This document shows positions 1 through 8,705 of a stretch of DNA of 56,934 bases, in pieces (position 1 is the first letter of the stretch; each line of letters opens with the position of its first letter). The DNA is from an uncultured Eubacteriales bacterium (GTDB taxonomy: Bacteria; Bacillota; Clostridia; Oscillospirales; Acutalibacteraceae). Location of the stretch: assembly GCA_905198155.1 (NCBI GenBank), contig CAJKBQ010000019.1:1-56934 (forward strand), read 5' to 3'. The position numbers and the translations under genes are program-made. Under the pieces are notes generated by a model. It saw only the letters and a list, made by a program, of their open reading frames with translations, searched no databases and was not told the DNA's origin.

Positions 1-1414
1 CGATCAGCATCACGCCGTGATTGCTGGACGGCGCGCTGTACCATTCCCGGGTCATGCGCGTAATGTCCCAGGTATTGTACACCGCTGCGGTGCCGGACGT
101 GGTAAAATCGTAATCTGCGACGGTGGATTCGTACTGGCTGCTCGCGCTGTTCCAAGTGGCGGTAGCCATAGCCCAATCGGCCGTCACTTTGTGCGCATTG
201 ACCTGGATGGCGGCGTTCGACGCGTATTGCAGCAATTGCAGCTGGGCGTTGACGACCATATCCCCGGGCGACAGCTGCGGCAGATTGTTCAGCCGCACCA
301 GTGCGCGCGTTTTTTGGAACGCGCTGTTCGGCTCGTACCCGACGTACAGGCTGCCGATGTATCCGGCGCTGCCCTGACCGTGCGCAGTGGACGGATGCCC
401 GGATTCCAGCGTCGTCGAATCGACCGTCCCCCAGGACTGGCTGGTTTCAAACGACGGATCCACCGTCACCGGGTACGCACGGTCGGCCGATTGCAGCCAG
501 GCGCGGTCGGCAATCAGCTTTACTTTGAGTTTATTGTTCTTCGCTTCGACGATTTGCAGCGTCAGCGCGTTGCTCCACACGCCGTTTGCGTCCTGCATGG
601 CCGGAGCGGCAATCGTATACACGACGGTGCTGCCGCTGCGCAGTTCGATGGTTTTTTTGTCGGTCTGCACGGCAGTCAGCTGTTGAAATTTGTATTCGAT
701 CGTATATTCCGCCGGGGCGTCCGCATTTTTCAGGATGAGGTTTTCTTTGACGCCGACGGGGAGCACCAGGTATTGCAGATCGACGTTTTCGAACGCGTCG
801 CGGTACCACGCTTCCTGCACGATGCCGGACAGGTTCAGGAACGCGTCGTCGCCCGTACCAGGGGCTTCCGGCGCGGAAAATTCGACCGGCACGCGATTGA
901 CGCCCGAAAAGCCCCAGGAAATCTGGTGGCCGCTGCGGGCGATGGTGACGATCTTTTTATTGCCGGCCTTTTTGGCCAGTCGGATATCGGAATCGCTGCG
1001 GATGACGCGGTATTCGCCTGGGGCATCGGCTGCATCCAGCGCCTGCACGGCGGCGGCATCTTCGGCGGCGGCTTCCGCATCCAGCACGTCCGACGTTTCC
1101 GCCATGCGGTTGTCGTACTGCTGCCACGAGCCGTCCGGCGCTTCAAAATGCACGGGCAGGGCGTACTGCACCGCTTGGATGGTACCGTCGCTGCGGAAAA
1201 ACTGCTTGGTATACGCGTCCCGGCGATCCGGCAGTTCTGTGATAATATGCGCATCGTTTTGCGCCTCGTCCGGGAATTCCGGCGCGGTGACGACAATCTC
1301 CTCCGGGGCAAGCGGACGCGACGGTTCTTCCGCAAAGGCGGCAACCGGTACTTGCGACAGCAGGGCGGCCGTCAGCAGGATGGACAGGGCTTGCAGGATG
1401 CGGGGGCGTTTCAT
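1..1414 (-). CDS. Secreted DNRLRE-domain protein, N-terminal part (open at window edge)
   Basis: This is the first 471 codons of a large exported protein; the reading frame is open through base 1. The start follows a GGAGG site and opens a signal peptide (MKRPR, hydrophobic stretch, then AFAEE at about residue 28). Residues about 60-110 carry the QYALPVHF...GSWQQYDN pattern typical of the N-terminal module of WapA/RHS-type wall proteins of Bacillota. From about residue 320 to the edge is a DNRLRE-like beta domain (tandem stretches on the pattern ALVRLNNLP, TADWAMATATWNS, WDITRMTREWY). The family often continues into RHS repeats and a C-terminal toxin, but that part is outside the window. It is cell-surface or secreted by inference. 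Confidence is good for the family and absent for the specific role. Confidence 0.75.
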   Translation of the reverse strand, partial: MKRPRILQALSILLTAALLSQVPVAAFAEEPSRPLAPEEIVVTAPEFPDEAQNDAHIITELPDRRDAYTKQFFRSDGTIQAVQYALPVHFEAPDGSWQQYDNRMAETSDVLDAEAAAEDAAAVQALDAADAPGEYRVIRSDSDIRLAKKAGNKKIVTIARSGHQISWGFSGVNRVPVEFSAPEAPGTGDDAFLNLSGIVQEAWYRDAFENVDLQYLVLPVGVKENLILKNADAPAEYTIEYKFQQLTAVQTDKKTIELRSGSTVVYTIAAPAMQDANGVWSNALTLQIVEAKNNKLKVKLIADRAWLQSADRAYPVTVDPSFETSQSWGTVDSTTLESGHPSTAHGQGSAGYIGSLYVGYEPNSAFQKTRALVRLNNLPQLSPGDMVVNAQLQLLQYASNAAIQVNAHKVTADWAMATATWNSASSQYESTVADYDFTTSGTAAVYNTWDITRMTREWYSAPSSNHGVMLI

Positions 1415-1472
1415 TGAGATTCCTCCGTTCTGTTGTGAAAATGCGCATATATTTTTTGCAGCTTCTGGGTTT

Positions 1473-1501
1473 ATTGTATCAGATGAAATCTGGTTTGTCA
1501 A
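1473..1501 (-). promoter_or_regulatory. Promoter of the DNRLRE-protein gene
   Basis: On the minus strand TTGACA (1496-1501), a 17-base spacer and TACAAT (1473-1478) lie about 60 bases before the start codon. Confidence 0.75.
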
Positions 1502-1637
1502 GATGTTTTTGGAAAAGCAGGAAATTTGTTTGAATGAATCGATTTTCTTGCAGAAAATTGCGGGCAGCGCGCGCAAAAAACGGCCGAATCCACCGGAATG
1601 GCAGATTCAGCCGGGCAGTTTATTCAAATGTGCACCA

Positions 1638-3359
1638 TCAGTCCATTTCGCGCAGTTCCGCGTCGATTCGGCGGCTGTAAATCGCCCAATTTTCGGCGAC
1701 GGCGGCCAGGTCATCCGCATTCAGGTCGCAATGCGGGCCGCCGCGGAGCGCGTACAGATCCGGCACGCCGACGTGCGACTGCGCCAGCAGCCAGTGCATG
1801 GTGTCGCGCTTGGCGGCAAACCCGGCGTTGTCGGTATCCAGCAGCAGGCCGGGGAGCGCGGCTTGGTACAGGCGGGCACGCATGGTCATGTCCGCCCGGT
1901 TGTTGCGGTTTTTGTAGTCGTAGTCGTGCTGGCGGCCGTGGTCGCAGACGTCCGCGAAGTACGGGTGGCACGGCGAGGCGTTGATCAGCGCGTCCGGCTT
2001 GATCGCCTTGGCGCGGGTGTAGATCGCGTGCATCAGGTCATACAGCAGCTCGACGCCATATTTGCCGGAGGCGGCGTGCACGGTGCGGCCGATCGGCATC
2101 CAGAACGCAAAGTCCAGTTTGAAGCCGTCGCAGTTGCAGCAGCCCGCATCGGCGGACAGCAAGCGGTGCAGCACTGCATCCAGATGCGCCAAAAATGCCG
2201 GGCTGGACGGGTCGTACCGGACGTCGCCGTTGGCGCCGGTGATGGTGGGGCCGTCCCAGCCTTCCGCGTCCCACAGCTTGAACCACAGCAGCGTGCGCAC
2301 ACCTTCGGCGTGGCGGCGGTCGATGAAGGCGCGCAGGTCGGGGAATTTTGCCGGGTCGGGCGCATCGACGGCGTACTGGGTTTGCCATTTGTCGTCGATA
2401 ATCAGTGCCTGCGGGTGCAGATTTGCGCCATACACGCGGCGAATCAGGTCTTCGTAAAACGGTTCGGTCGCCATCGACGATTCCGGCCGGCCGGCAGCCG
2501 CCGCGGCGGCGCATTGCTCGATCCAGCCGCAGACCATCGGGCCATACCAGAAGCGCGGGCGTTTGCCGGTGCGGACGGGCGGGGCGATGCCTTCGGTGAC
2601 GTACACGTCGCGGTATTGCGCTAGGATATCCCATTCATCGTCCCCGGCAAAACCGTAAATGGCGGGCGCCGTCCATGTGCCGTTCACCGCGGCGTGACCC
2701 GACTGATCGGTCGTGAGGCAGAAACCGGTGTGGAGCTTCGACGCGTGGACGCGGTAGTCGAACGCGTTGAAATTGTGCTCCCCACGCTGCGCGACCAAGC
2801 CCAGGCCGAACGACCGCGCGCTGTCGGTGCAGCGGAACGCATAGCAGAACATCGGCGGCACCATCAGCACCGACCAGCGGTGGCAGTCCTCGCTGGCGTG
2901 GAAGGTGTATTTTTCCGCGTTGTACCACGAGGTGCACGGGGTGAAGCCTTCGGCGAAGTCGTAGTCGCTGCCCCACTGCTCCGAGCCGGTATCGCCCGAA
3001 AAATAGCGAATCTCATCGACGCGGCCGGTACCGTGCAGCGTGACGGTGAACGAAAAATGCAGGCGCGTACACGTCAGCGTATACGTTTTGACCCACAGGG
3101 TGCTGCGGCCCGTCCAGGTGAAAACGGCCGCGCCGTCGGATTCGCGGACGCCGTCCAGCGTGGGAAGCATCGGCTCCGGATCCGGAACCGCGCCGGTATC
3201 GTCCGGCAGGGTTTGCGGGGCGGCGCAGCGCACATCCAGCGTGGCGAATTCAACGCCGCCGAGGCAGACCTTCACGCGGTGCCCGGCGATGTGCAGGGCG
3301 TAGCCCGCGCCGTGAACGGTATATTGCTGCGGATCGTACTGGGTAATCCAGGAATTCAT
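1638..3359 (-). CDS. GH36-like (alpha-galactosidase clan) glycoside hydrolase
   Basis: A 573-residue protein without a signal peptide, so likely cytoplasmic. The N-terminal half is a beta-rich domain; the C-terminal half looks like a TIM barrel with two landmarks of clan GH-D: IIDDKWQ near residue 320 and FKLDFAFW near residue 412, whose Asp would be the nucleophile. Between them is LLWFKLWDAEGWDGP. The start is set by GGAGG nine bases before the ATG. By family knowledge these enzymes release alpha-linked galactose or related sugars, but the motifs are divergent from classical alpha-galactosidases, so the substrate is open. It stands alone, downstream of two small unknown genes on the same strand. 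GH31 is a less likely alternative. Confidence 0.6.
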   Translation of the reverse strand: MNSWITQYDPQQYTVHGAGYALHIAGHRVKVCLGGVEFATLDVRCAAPQTLPDDTGAVPDPEPMLPTLDGVRESDGAAVFTWTGRSTLWVKTYTLTCTRLHFSFTVTLHGTGRVDEIRYFSGDTGSEQWGSDYDFAEGFTPCTSWYNAEKYTFHASEDCHRWSVLMVPPMFCYAFRCTDSARSFGLGLVAQRGEHNFNAFDYRVHASKLHTGFCLTTDQSGHAAVNGTWTAPAIYGFAGDDEWDILAQYRDVYVTEGIAPPVRTGKRPRFWYGPMVCGWIEQCAAAAAAGRPESSMATEPFYEDLIRRVYGANLHPQALIIDDKWQTQYAVDAPDPAKFPDLRAFIDRRHAEGVRTLLWFKLWDAEGWDGPTITGANGDVRYDPSSPAFLAHLDAVLHRLLSADAGCCNCDGFKLDFAFWMPIGRTVHAASGKYGVELLYDLMHAIYTRAKAIKPDALINASPCHPYFADVCDHGRQHDYDYKNRNNRADMTMRARLYQAALPGLLLDTDNAGFAAKRDTMHWLLAQSHVGVPDLYALRGGPHCDLNADDLAAVAENWAIYSRRIDAELREMD

Positions 3360-3452
3360 AATGGATGTCCTCCAAAATTTTTCTTTTATTATCGATATCC
3401 GACCGTTTGCAAGGGCGAAATGTTGCGGGGACGGGTGTTTATCGTGCAGCGG

Positions 3453-4238
3453 TCATTGCGCCGGTTTTGGCGGCGGCTGAATTTGGCTCAGCTCGTCCGG
3501 AGTGTAGCCGCGGTTGCACATCATCCGCATTCCGTTGCAGAACGACTGGAAAACCGCCATGAATTGATTGGCGTCGCGCTCGGTTTGGAGCCGGATGCCG
3601 ATCGCGTCGAGATCCGGCACGATTTGATTGGTGCGCAGCGACTCGATTTGAATGTGGCGGATCAGGTCGATCATCGCGAAAAACGCTTCCCATTCGCCCA
3701 TTCCGCAGCGCTTTTGCAAAAAATCCAGCAGCGCCGCCTTGGACGTGGGGTTCAGGACATTCAGAATGGTTTCGTAAGTCAAAAATTCCTTTTTTGGCGG
3801 GATGTAATACGGCTTGCCGCGCTGATGCATGGTGATGGCGGTCAGCGGAAGCACGTCGTTTGGCGCGGAATCCGCGGCTCTCGCATCGTCCGGCACGGTA
3901 CCGAACAGGCTGAGATGGATGATCCTGCGATCCAGCGGCTGCGGCTTGGGCTGATTGAGGTAGATCTCGTCGTCGCCCATGATGGTGTATTCTTCGCGTT
4001 CGTGGGCGGCGATTTCCGCAAAGGCCAGAAACGCTTCGTCCGTGACGAGGTTCGGGTTTTGCGACCGGATAATCTCTTTGGCTTTGCGCAGCGGGATCAC
4101 ACCGTACAGCACCGACATTGCGGTGAAGTATTTGCGCAGCAGGCGAAACGTAGTGTCTTTCATTGGGATTGCGCGGTACATGGCGTTCAGCTTTTGGCGG
4201 CTGTATTTCTCTGGGGTTTGGGCGTGTTCGGTAGACAT
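3453..4238 (-). CDS. Unknown soluble protein with C-terminal RGYTPDEL motif
   Basis: 261 residues, start chosen at the ATG after AAAGGGAG rather than 23 codons upstream. I do not recognise a catalytic domain. The protein is rich in helices, has a central segment naming no known motif, and ends with CNRGYTPDELSQIQPP. A similar Gly-His/Tyr-Thr-Pro-x-Glu-Leu tail occurs in several uncharacterised clostridial proteins, in some followed by a SEC-C zinc tail, which is absent here. It is about 90 bases from the glycosidase start and about 90 bases from a small membrane-protein gene, separated from the latter by a terminator hairpin. No function is assigned. Confidence 0.55.
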   Translation of the reverse strand: MSTEHAQTPEKYSRQKLNAMYRAIPMKDTTFRLLRKYFTAMSVLYGVIPLRKAKEIIRSQNPNLVTDEAFLAFAEIAAHEREEYTIMGDDEIYLNQPKPQPLDRRIIHLSLFGTVPDDARAADSAPNDVLPLTAITMHQRGKPYYIPPKKEFLTYETILNVLNPTSKAALLDFLQKRCGMGEWEAFFAMIDLIRHIQIESLRTNQIVPDLDAIGIRLQTERDANQFMAVFQSFCNGMRMMCNRGYTPDELSQIQPPPKPAQ

Positions 4239-4268
4239 AGGCAAGCTCCCTTTCGATATTTTATTTGC

Positions 4269-4306
4269 AAAAAACCGGGCAGACTCCGCAAAGCCTGTCC
4301 GGTTCA
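4269..4306 (-). terminator. Rho-independent terminator after the small membrane-protein gene
   Basis: Reading the minus strand, AACCGGACAG and CTGCCCGGTT form a stem followed by a run of T. It lies just past the stop of the gene at 4329-4622. Confidence 0.7.
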
Positions 4307-4328
4307 AACTTGTTTACACAGCGGCCGA

Positions 4329-4622
4329 TCAGTACCAGCCGAACATCCAGTCGATGGCCCAGATCACGCCGGTCAGCAGGAAGAACGAAACGGTCAAACA
4401 AACCGCCCAGAACGCCAGCACCGCCAGCACGGTAAACACCACGCGGAGCCATTTGATCATGATCGCTTCGATCGGCTTGATGATCCACTTGAAATACTGC
4501 ACCGAACGATCTTCTTCGAGCCAGCTGAGGTAAATGTCCATCCATATATCTTCCACGCGCGCCCAGAAGCGGTGCCACTTGCTGCCCGTGTGCAAATTTA
4601 GTTCAAAATCATATTCATCCAT
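4329..4622 (-). CDS. Small membrane protein of unknown function
   Basis: 97 residues. The first half is soluble and acidic-aromatic (MDEYDFELN, then KWHRFWARVEDIW); the second half has one long or two tightly packed membrane segments (about residues 55-90) ending DWMFGWY. I chose the internal ATG at 4622 because the conserved-looking sequence begins there; an ATG 11 codons upstream is possible and neither has a perfect ribosome site. It has its own promoter and terminator, so it is monocistronic. No family is recognised. Confidence 0.5.
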   Translation of the reverse strand: MDEYDFELNLHTGSKWHRFWARVEDIWMDIYLSWLEEDRSVQYFKWIIKPIEAIMIKWLRVVFTVLAVLAFWAVCLTVSFFLLTGVIWAIDWMFGWY

Positions 4623-4665
4623 GCGAAAAACCAGCCTTTCCGGGGTCGAAACCATACTACTTCTT

Positions 4666-4694
4666 ATTGTACACGATTCATGCGCGAATTGCAA
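4666..4694 (-). promoter_or_regulatory. Promoter of the small membrane-protein gene
   Basis: TTGCAA (4689-4694), 17-base spacer, TACAAT (4666-4671) on the minus strand. Confidence 0.65.
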
Positions 4695-4734
4695 GTGTTT
4701 TTCGCAAAATCTTTCAACGGAATTTTGAGATTTT

Positions 4735-6102
4735 TCAGACTTCTGCTTTTTTTACGGTCCAAGCAGAAAAGATAAGTAGTAGGAATGCGAAAATCAGATC
4801 AATCGTAATTGAAAATGGGATACTTAGGCCGTTCGCAATCAGCGTACCTTTTAAGTACTGTACGAAATTAAACGAAAGGAATGGAATCCATCGCGCACTA
4901 TTTGTCCACACCACGCTAAAAAGTTTGGGAGCATTAACTGTGAGTGCTACAAAAGCCAAACTGATACACATCGCAATAGATGGTGTACGGATATCAAGTG
5001 CAAGAGCATATGCTGTTAGAGCAAATAACGCAGTTTCTATAACACGTAATCCCATCACTTGTGTAGCATGGCCAAAAAACGGTGTTGCATATACGACGCC
5101 GTCATAAACAGTCAAATAGTCTGCAAATCCGTTGTTTGAAAACAATGTAAGCCCCATTACGATCGTGCAACCCATTAACGCGATGTAATACACGATAGCT
5201 ATTACCATAGATGCAAAATATTTGGCTCCCATTAGTCGATTTCTGGAAATCGGGTTGCAATACAGTGGAAGAAGCGTGTTGCACGTATATTCCGTATGGA
5301 CAGCTGTACAGACCAACAGAATCGCCACAAGCAACACGGTGACATATAAAACTTCTGCATTCAGTAAAAAATTCTCTGTTGAATTTATCGTGTATGGCGG
5401 AATATTCCGATCAATTCGATACTCCGCTTCCGCTACCCGGTTGCGTATCGACTGGCATTGTGCATCCGTCAAATAATCTTGTGCATCAACTTCCCCATAC
5501 CACTGGGCACGAAGCAATGATATTCGATCCGTCATCCACTGATTCAACTGCTGCGCACGCCATTCATCCGCGTTTGGCGGAATGTTATACTTTAGCTGCA
5601 TCTGGATTTTTTCGTGGTAAATACGCTCTGCATCATGTCCGTATGTATTTTGTCCATATTCGGCTTGACGCGCACGACACTGAGAATCTTGAATTTCTAA
5701 GTATTCCCGCCAATTATTTTGCTCCACAATCTCGCGAAGATTTGCATAATCTGATTCTTCTCCCGTCAGATTCGCATACACTACTTGATCGATCAGCGTT
5801 TTGCGCCAATCCGAATTGGAAATTTCATGCATCAGTGCATATTTACATACTTCGTACTCTAACAATGCAGACTGAGTATCGGCATCCAGTGTATCAAATT
5901 CCCCAGTTATCTTGGACACGACTGGTTGAAGCTGTCGCATTGTGTCTTGCAATGTTGCGCGCCAGTTTTCCGGTTCAGCCGCCGGATTTGCGCGTCGCAC
6001 AAACATTCCGTAACCCACAGGTGACAGCATAAGCAGAACCAGCAGCAAGATCAGTCCTCTGCGGTTCATTAATTTTTGGATTTCGTTCCATAAAAGCTTC
6101 AC
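4735..6102 (-). CDS. ABC-2 type transporter permease
   Basis: 455 residues. One membrane helix near residues 17-33 (LILLLVLLMLSP), then a roughly 200-residue hydrophilic, presumably extracytoplasmic, loop, then five or more helices from about residue 245 to 450 ending in SAWTVKKAEV. This one-helix, big-loop, helix-bundle layout is usual for ABC-2/BcrB-like permeases that work with a bacitracin-type ATPase. The start overlaps the upstream ATPase gene by four bases (ATGA), indicating translational coupling. The gene is visibly AT-richer than the surrounding DNA, in common with its two operon partners. The substrate is unknown; peptide antibiotic resistance or export would be typical. Confidence 0.75.
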   Translation of the reverse strand: MKLLWNEIQKLMNRRGLILLLVLLMLSPVGYGMFVRRANPAAEPENWRATLQDTMRQLQPVVSKITGEFDTLDADTQSALLEYEVCKYALMHEISNSDWRKTLIDQVVYANLTGEESDYANLREIVEQNNWREYLEIQDSQCRARQAEYGQNTYGHDAERIYHEKIQMQLKYNIPPNADEWRAQQLNQWMTDRISLLRAQWYGEVDAQDYLTDAQCQSIRNRVAEAEYRIDRNIPPYTINSTENFLLNAEVLYVTVLLVAILLVCTAVHTEYTCNTLLPLYCNPISRNRLMGAKYFASMVIAIVYYIALMGCTIVMGLTLFSNNGFADYLTVYDGVVYATPFFGHATQVMGLRVIETALFALTAYALALDIRTPSIAMCISLAFVALTVNAPKLFSVVWTNSARWIPFLSFNFVQYLKGTLIANGLSIPFSITIDLIFAFLLLIFSAWTVKKAEV

Positions 6103-7004
6103 GGTTTCAACGCCTCCTCCGCAAAAAGCGTATGCTCCAAATCGTGTTCGGTTACTTGAAGGTTCTGCACGTCAATTCGAGCCGAAAGCAGAAGATTAAT
6201 CATCTGAGGAAGTGTGTTTTTACCGCACGTGAATGTCACCTGTGTACCATCTCCACCACAACCGCGGACAACATTGGCTGATTTTAATAACTCGCGCGCT
6301 TTGACCGCATCTGCCGACTGAAACACACAAGTTTGTGATTCATATTCGTTCGCAGCAATTTCTTGACGAATCACACCATCCGTCAGATATATGATCTTGT
6401 CACAGAGTTTTTCGATCTCACTTAGCATATGGCTTGAAAGCAAAATCGTCACACCATCCGATTTTAGACGCAAAAGCAATTCACGAAACTGAATCGTTCC
6501 ATTGGGGTCTAATCCATTGGCCGGCTCATCTAAAATTAACAACTTGGGGGCACCCAGCAACGCCCTGGAAATTCCCAAACGTTGTTTCATACCCATCGAG
6601 CATTTTTTCACTGCAAGATGCTTACTATCTGCCATCCCGGTTAGCTGCAACACACGATCAATCTCGCTATCGGCTGCGTGAATCATGCGCACTGTTTGGC
6701 GCAAATTTTCCTGTACGGTTAAGTATGGATAAAACGCTGGGATATCGATCATTGATCCGACACCGCGCAGCCGTTGCGCGGTTGGCGCGGTCAATGCGCA
6801 ACCGTTAACTTTTGCGGTTCCAGCAGAAGGGCGCACCAACCCAAGTAAAATTTTCATAATGGTAGTTTTCCCAGCACCATTGTTACCAACCATGCCAACG
6901 ATTGTGCCTGGATGAACTTGGAACGTGACGTCCTTCAGTACTTGTTTGGCGTGATAGGACTTCGATAAATGGAGAACATCAATTGTGCTTTGTTGAATCG
7001 TCAT
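6099..7004 (-). CDS. ABC transporter ATPase (BcrA/NatA-like)
   Basis: 301 residues. Walker A is GNNGAGKTT near residue 40, the signature region reads CSMGMKQRLG, Walker B is LLILDEPANGLDP, and the H-loop LLSSHML follows. The C-terminal 80 residues are a typical extension of drug-export ATPases. Together with the overlapping permease it would form an ATP-driven exporter in the cytoplasmic membrane. A small membrane-anchored protein gene precedes it by 17 bases and shares the promoter at 7777-7805. Lower GC than neighbours suggests acquisition from elsewhere. The substrate cannot be read from sequence. Confidence 0.85.
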   Translation of the reverse strand: MTIQQSTIDVLHLSKSYHAKQVLKDVTFQVHPGTIVGMVGNNGAGKTTIMKILLGLVRPSAGTAKVNGCALTAPTAQRLRGVGSMIDIPAFYPYLTVQENLRQTVRMIHAADSEIDRVLQLTGMADSKHLAVKKCSMGMKQRLGISRALLGAPKLLILDEPANGLDPNGTIQFRELLLRLKSDGVTILLSSHMLSEIEKLCDKIIYLTDGVIRQEIAANEYESQTCVFQSADAVKARELLKSANVVRGCGGDGTQVTFTCGKNTLPQMINLLLSARIDVQNLQVTEHDLEHTLFAEEALKP

Positions 7005-7021
7005 TGGTGCGTCTCCTTTCG

Positions 7022-7576
7022 TTACGGTTCATCCCAGAATCCCAGCGGTTCCCCGAGCATTCTTGCAACTCGCCATGATCCATTTATTTTGCGTAGCGAA
7101 ATGGTATAATGATATTTTAGCGATCTTTTCCCGCTGTCTGCAGACTCATTGTCGATCCGGCATAATAATTGAACCGTTGCATGGGTTTTATCCGCTTTCG
7201 ATTTCAGTACCTGAACAACCGTATAGTTGTCCCGGAAGCCTCTCCGCGTTTTATCTTTTTGGTTTTTGGCTAATGTGTACTCCAAGTCCTTCCATTCTTT
7301 CATGTGGGCGGACTCCGGGTCCGCAAACTTTTCATATGCAGCATCAATATCCTGCTGAATCCGTGCGATGACTTCATCCGAAACGTCGGACGTTGGGGTG
7401 CGGACATCTTCCGGAAGCAGATATATATCGTCCGTTTCTTCCAGGAATGTTTTTGCAGCGGTGGTTGCCGCCTTGGCTGCACTCGAATTGCGAATAAACT
7501 GAACAACCGCAACGAGCACCACACCAGCCAGAATAATGGACAGCAGCGGTATGAGCTTTGATTTTTGATTTTTCAT
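7022..7576 (-). CDS. Membrane-anchored extracytoplasmic protein of the ABC exporter operon
   Basis: 184 residues: a basic N-terminus (MKNQKSKL), one membrane helix at about residues 8-27, then a soluble domain. The soluble part has the shape of small NTF2/DUF4878-like stress or lipoprotein domains: helix-rich start (AKAATTAAKTFLEE) and a strand-rich end (TVVQVLKSKA, ATVQLLCRI, WRVARMLGEP), but the family assignment is only a guess. It is the first gene of a three-gene operon with ABC ATPase and permease, so it may be an accessory or sensor subunit. It starts after a GGGAGAA ribosome site. Confidence 0.6.
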   Translation of the reverse strand: MKNQKSKLIPLLSIILAGVVLVAVVQFIRNSSAAKAATTAAKTFLEETDDIYLLPEDVRTPTSDVSDEVIARIQQDIDAAYEKFADPESAHMKEWKDLEYTLAKNQKDKTRRGFRDNYTVVQVLKSKADKTHATVQLLCRIDNESADSGKRSLKYHYTISLRKINGSWRVARMLGEPLGFWDEP

Positions 7577-7617
7577 GGTTTTCTCCCGTTTGATGTTGTC
7601 GTTTTATGGTAAACAAT

Positions 7618-7653
7618 TTCGACCGGCAGGCAAATACCTCCCGGTCGAAATCT
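7618..7653 (-). other. Leader hairpin of the exporter operon
   Basis: TTTCGACCGG and CCGGTCGAAA form a perfect 10-bp stem about 45-75 bases before the first gene. No T run follows on the minus strand, so it could be an attenuation or stability element rather than a plain terminator. This is inference from structure only. Confidence 0.4.
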
Positions 7654-7776
7654 TCTCAGATCACTGCAAATTTATCCAACTGCGAGAACACGGTACTTAC
7701 ATTTTTCTTTTTCTTGCGTTCCTGGGATATACAAAAGAACTCTTGTATTCCCTTTTCAAATTTATTTTACCATTTT

Positions 7777-7805
7777 ATTTTACCATGCAAATTTAGGAAA
7801 GTCAA
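7777..7805 (-). promoter_or_regulatory. Promoter of the ABC exporter operon
   Basis: TTGACT (7800-7805), 17-base spacer, TAAAAT (7777-7782), minus strand. This is the only good promoter ahead of the three-gene operon. Confidence 0.6.
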
Positions 7806-7850
7806 ACATTTTTTCAAGTTTTTTAAATTTATTTTTCATGTCTCTAAAAA

Positions 7851-7884
7851 GCTTCCGATTTTGCATTCACACAAAACCGGAAGC
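7851..7884 (-). terminator. Terminator of the amino-acid ABC importer operon
   Basis: GCTTCCGG-type arms with CAAAA/TTTTG inner pairs form a stem, followed on the minus strand by a T-rich tract. It sits just after the stop of the ATPase gene. Confidence 0.65.
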
Positions 7885-7903
7885 CTCTATTGTGAATTAA
7901 ATT

Positions 7904-8692
7904 TTAGAACCGCTCGATGGAATTTGCCAAAAACGCGCGGGTTTTTTCGTGCTGCGGGGCGCCGAACAGCTGCGCCGGGGCGCCGGCCTCTTCGATGACG
8001 CCGTCCGCCATGAACAGCACATAGTCCGATACGCTGCGGGCGAACTCCATTTCGTGCGTGACGACGATCATGGTGCTGCCGGTGTCTTTCAGCTCGCGGA
8101 TGACTTTCAGCACTTCGCCGGTCAGCTCCGGGTCCAGCGCGCTGGTCGGTTCGTCGAAGCAGAGGATATCCGGCTTCAGTGCCAAAGCGCGCGCGATGGC
8201 GACGCGCTGCTGCTGGCCGCCGCTCAGCTGGTGCGGATAGTTTCCCATCCGGTCGGCCAGCCCCACTTTATGCAGCAGCGATTCCGCATCGGCGCGAATC
8301 TGCGCCAATATCTGCTTTTTGTGCGCGCGGAAATCCGGCTGCTCGGCGGCGTGCAGCTGCGGCGCGAGCATGACGTTTTGCAGCGCGGTATACTGCGGGA
8401 ACAGGTTGAAGCTTTGGAACACCATGCCGAAATGCAGCCGTTTGCGGCGGATTTCGCGCTCACTTTGCTCGGCGGCGGCCGCCGCGTCGAACAGCGATTC
8501 GTCGTTGACAACGATGCGCCCGGCGTCCGGGGTTTCCAGAAAATTCAGGCAGCGCAGCAGCGTCGTTTTGCCGCTGCCGGACGACCCGATGATCGACAGC
8601 ACCGCGCCTTTTTCCATGGAAAAGCTGATGTCTTCCAGTACGCGTGTGGGGCCAAAGTGTTTTTCCAGGTTTTGAACTTCCAAAATTGCCAT
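7904..8692 (-). CDS. Polar amino-acid ABC importer, ATPase
   Basis: 262 residues starting MAILEVQNLEKHFG. I prefer this ATG, about eight bases after AAGGGGG, over a GTG two codons upstream. Walker A is GSSGSGKTT, Q-loop FQSFNLFPQ, signature LSGGQQQR, Walker B ILCFDEPTSALDP, and the switch His is in VVTHEMEF. FQSFNLFPQYT and the overall length are typical of the GlnQ/HisP branch for polar amino acids. It is the last gene of an importer operon with a permease and a binding protein. Regulation is likely shared with the his operon, because the promoter ahead of the binding protein carries similar operator words; this makes histidine a plausible substrate, which is inference. Confidence 0.9.
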   Translation of the reverse strand: MAILEVQNLEKHFGPTRVLEDISFSMEKGAVLSIIGSSGSGKTTLLRCLNFLETPDAGRIVVNDESLFDAAAAAEQSEREIRRKRLHFGMVFQSFNLFPQYTALQNVMLAPQLHAAEQPDFRAHKKQILAQIRADAESLLHKVGLADRMGNYPHQLSGGQQQRVAIARALALKPDILCFDEPTSALDPELTGEVLKVIRELKDTGSTMIVVTHEMEFARSVSDYVLFMADGVIEEAGAPAQLFGAPQHEKTRAFLANSIERF

Positions 8693-8705
8693 ATACACCG
8701 CCCCC

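Larger units (their letters stand above)
7577..7903. other. Intergenic region between two ABC transporter operons
   Basis: 327 bases without a gene. It holds a promoter for the exporter operon, a 10-bp perfect hairpin in that operon's leader (7618-7653) and the terminator of the amino-acid importer (7851-7884). It is strongly AT-rich, and the ATTTTA hexamer occurs three times between 7764 and 7782. Confidence 0.7.

Noticed and set aside
690..4601. Long plus-strand open frames opposite the DNRLRE, GH36 and unknown genes.
   Set aside because: They mirror the GC-biased third positions of the minus-strand genes, lack ribosome sites and give Arg/Ala-rich sequences without domains.
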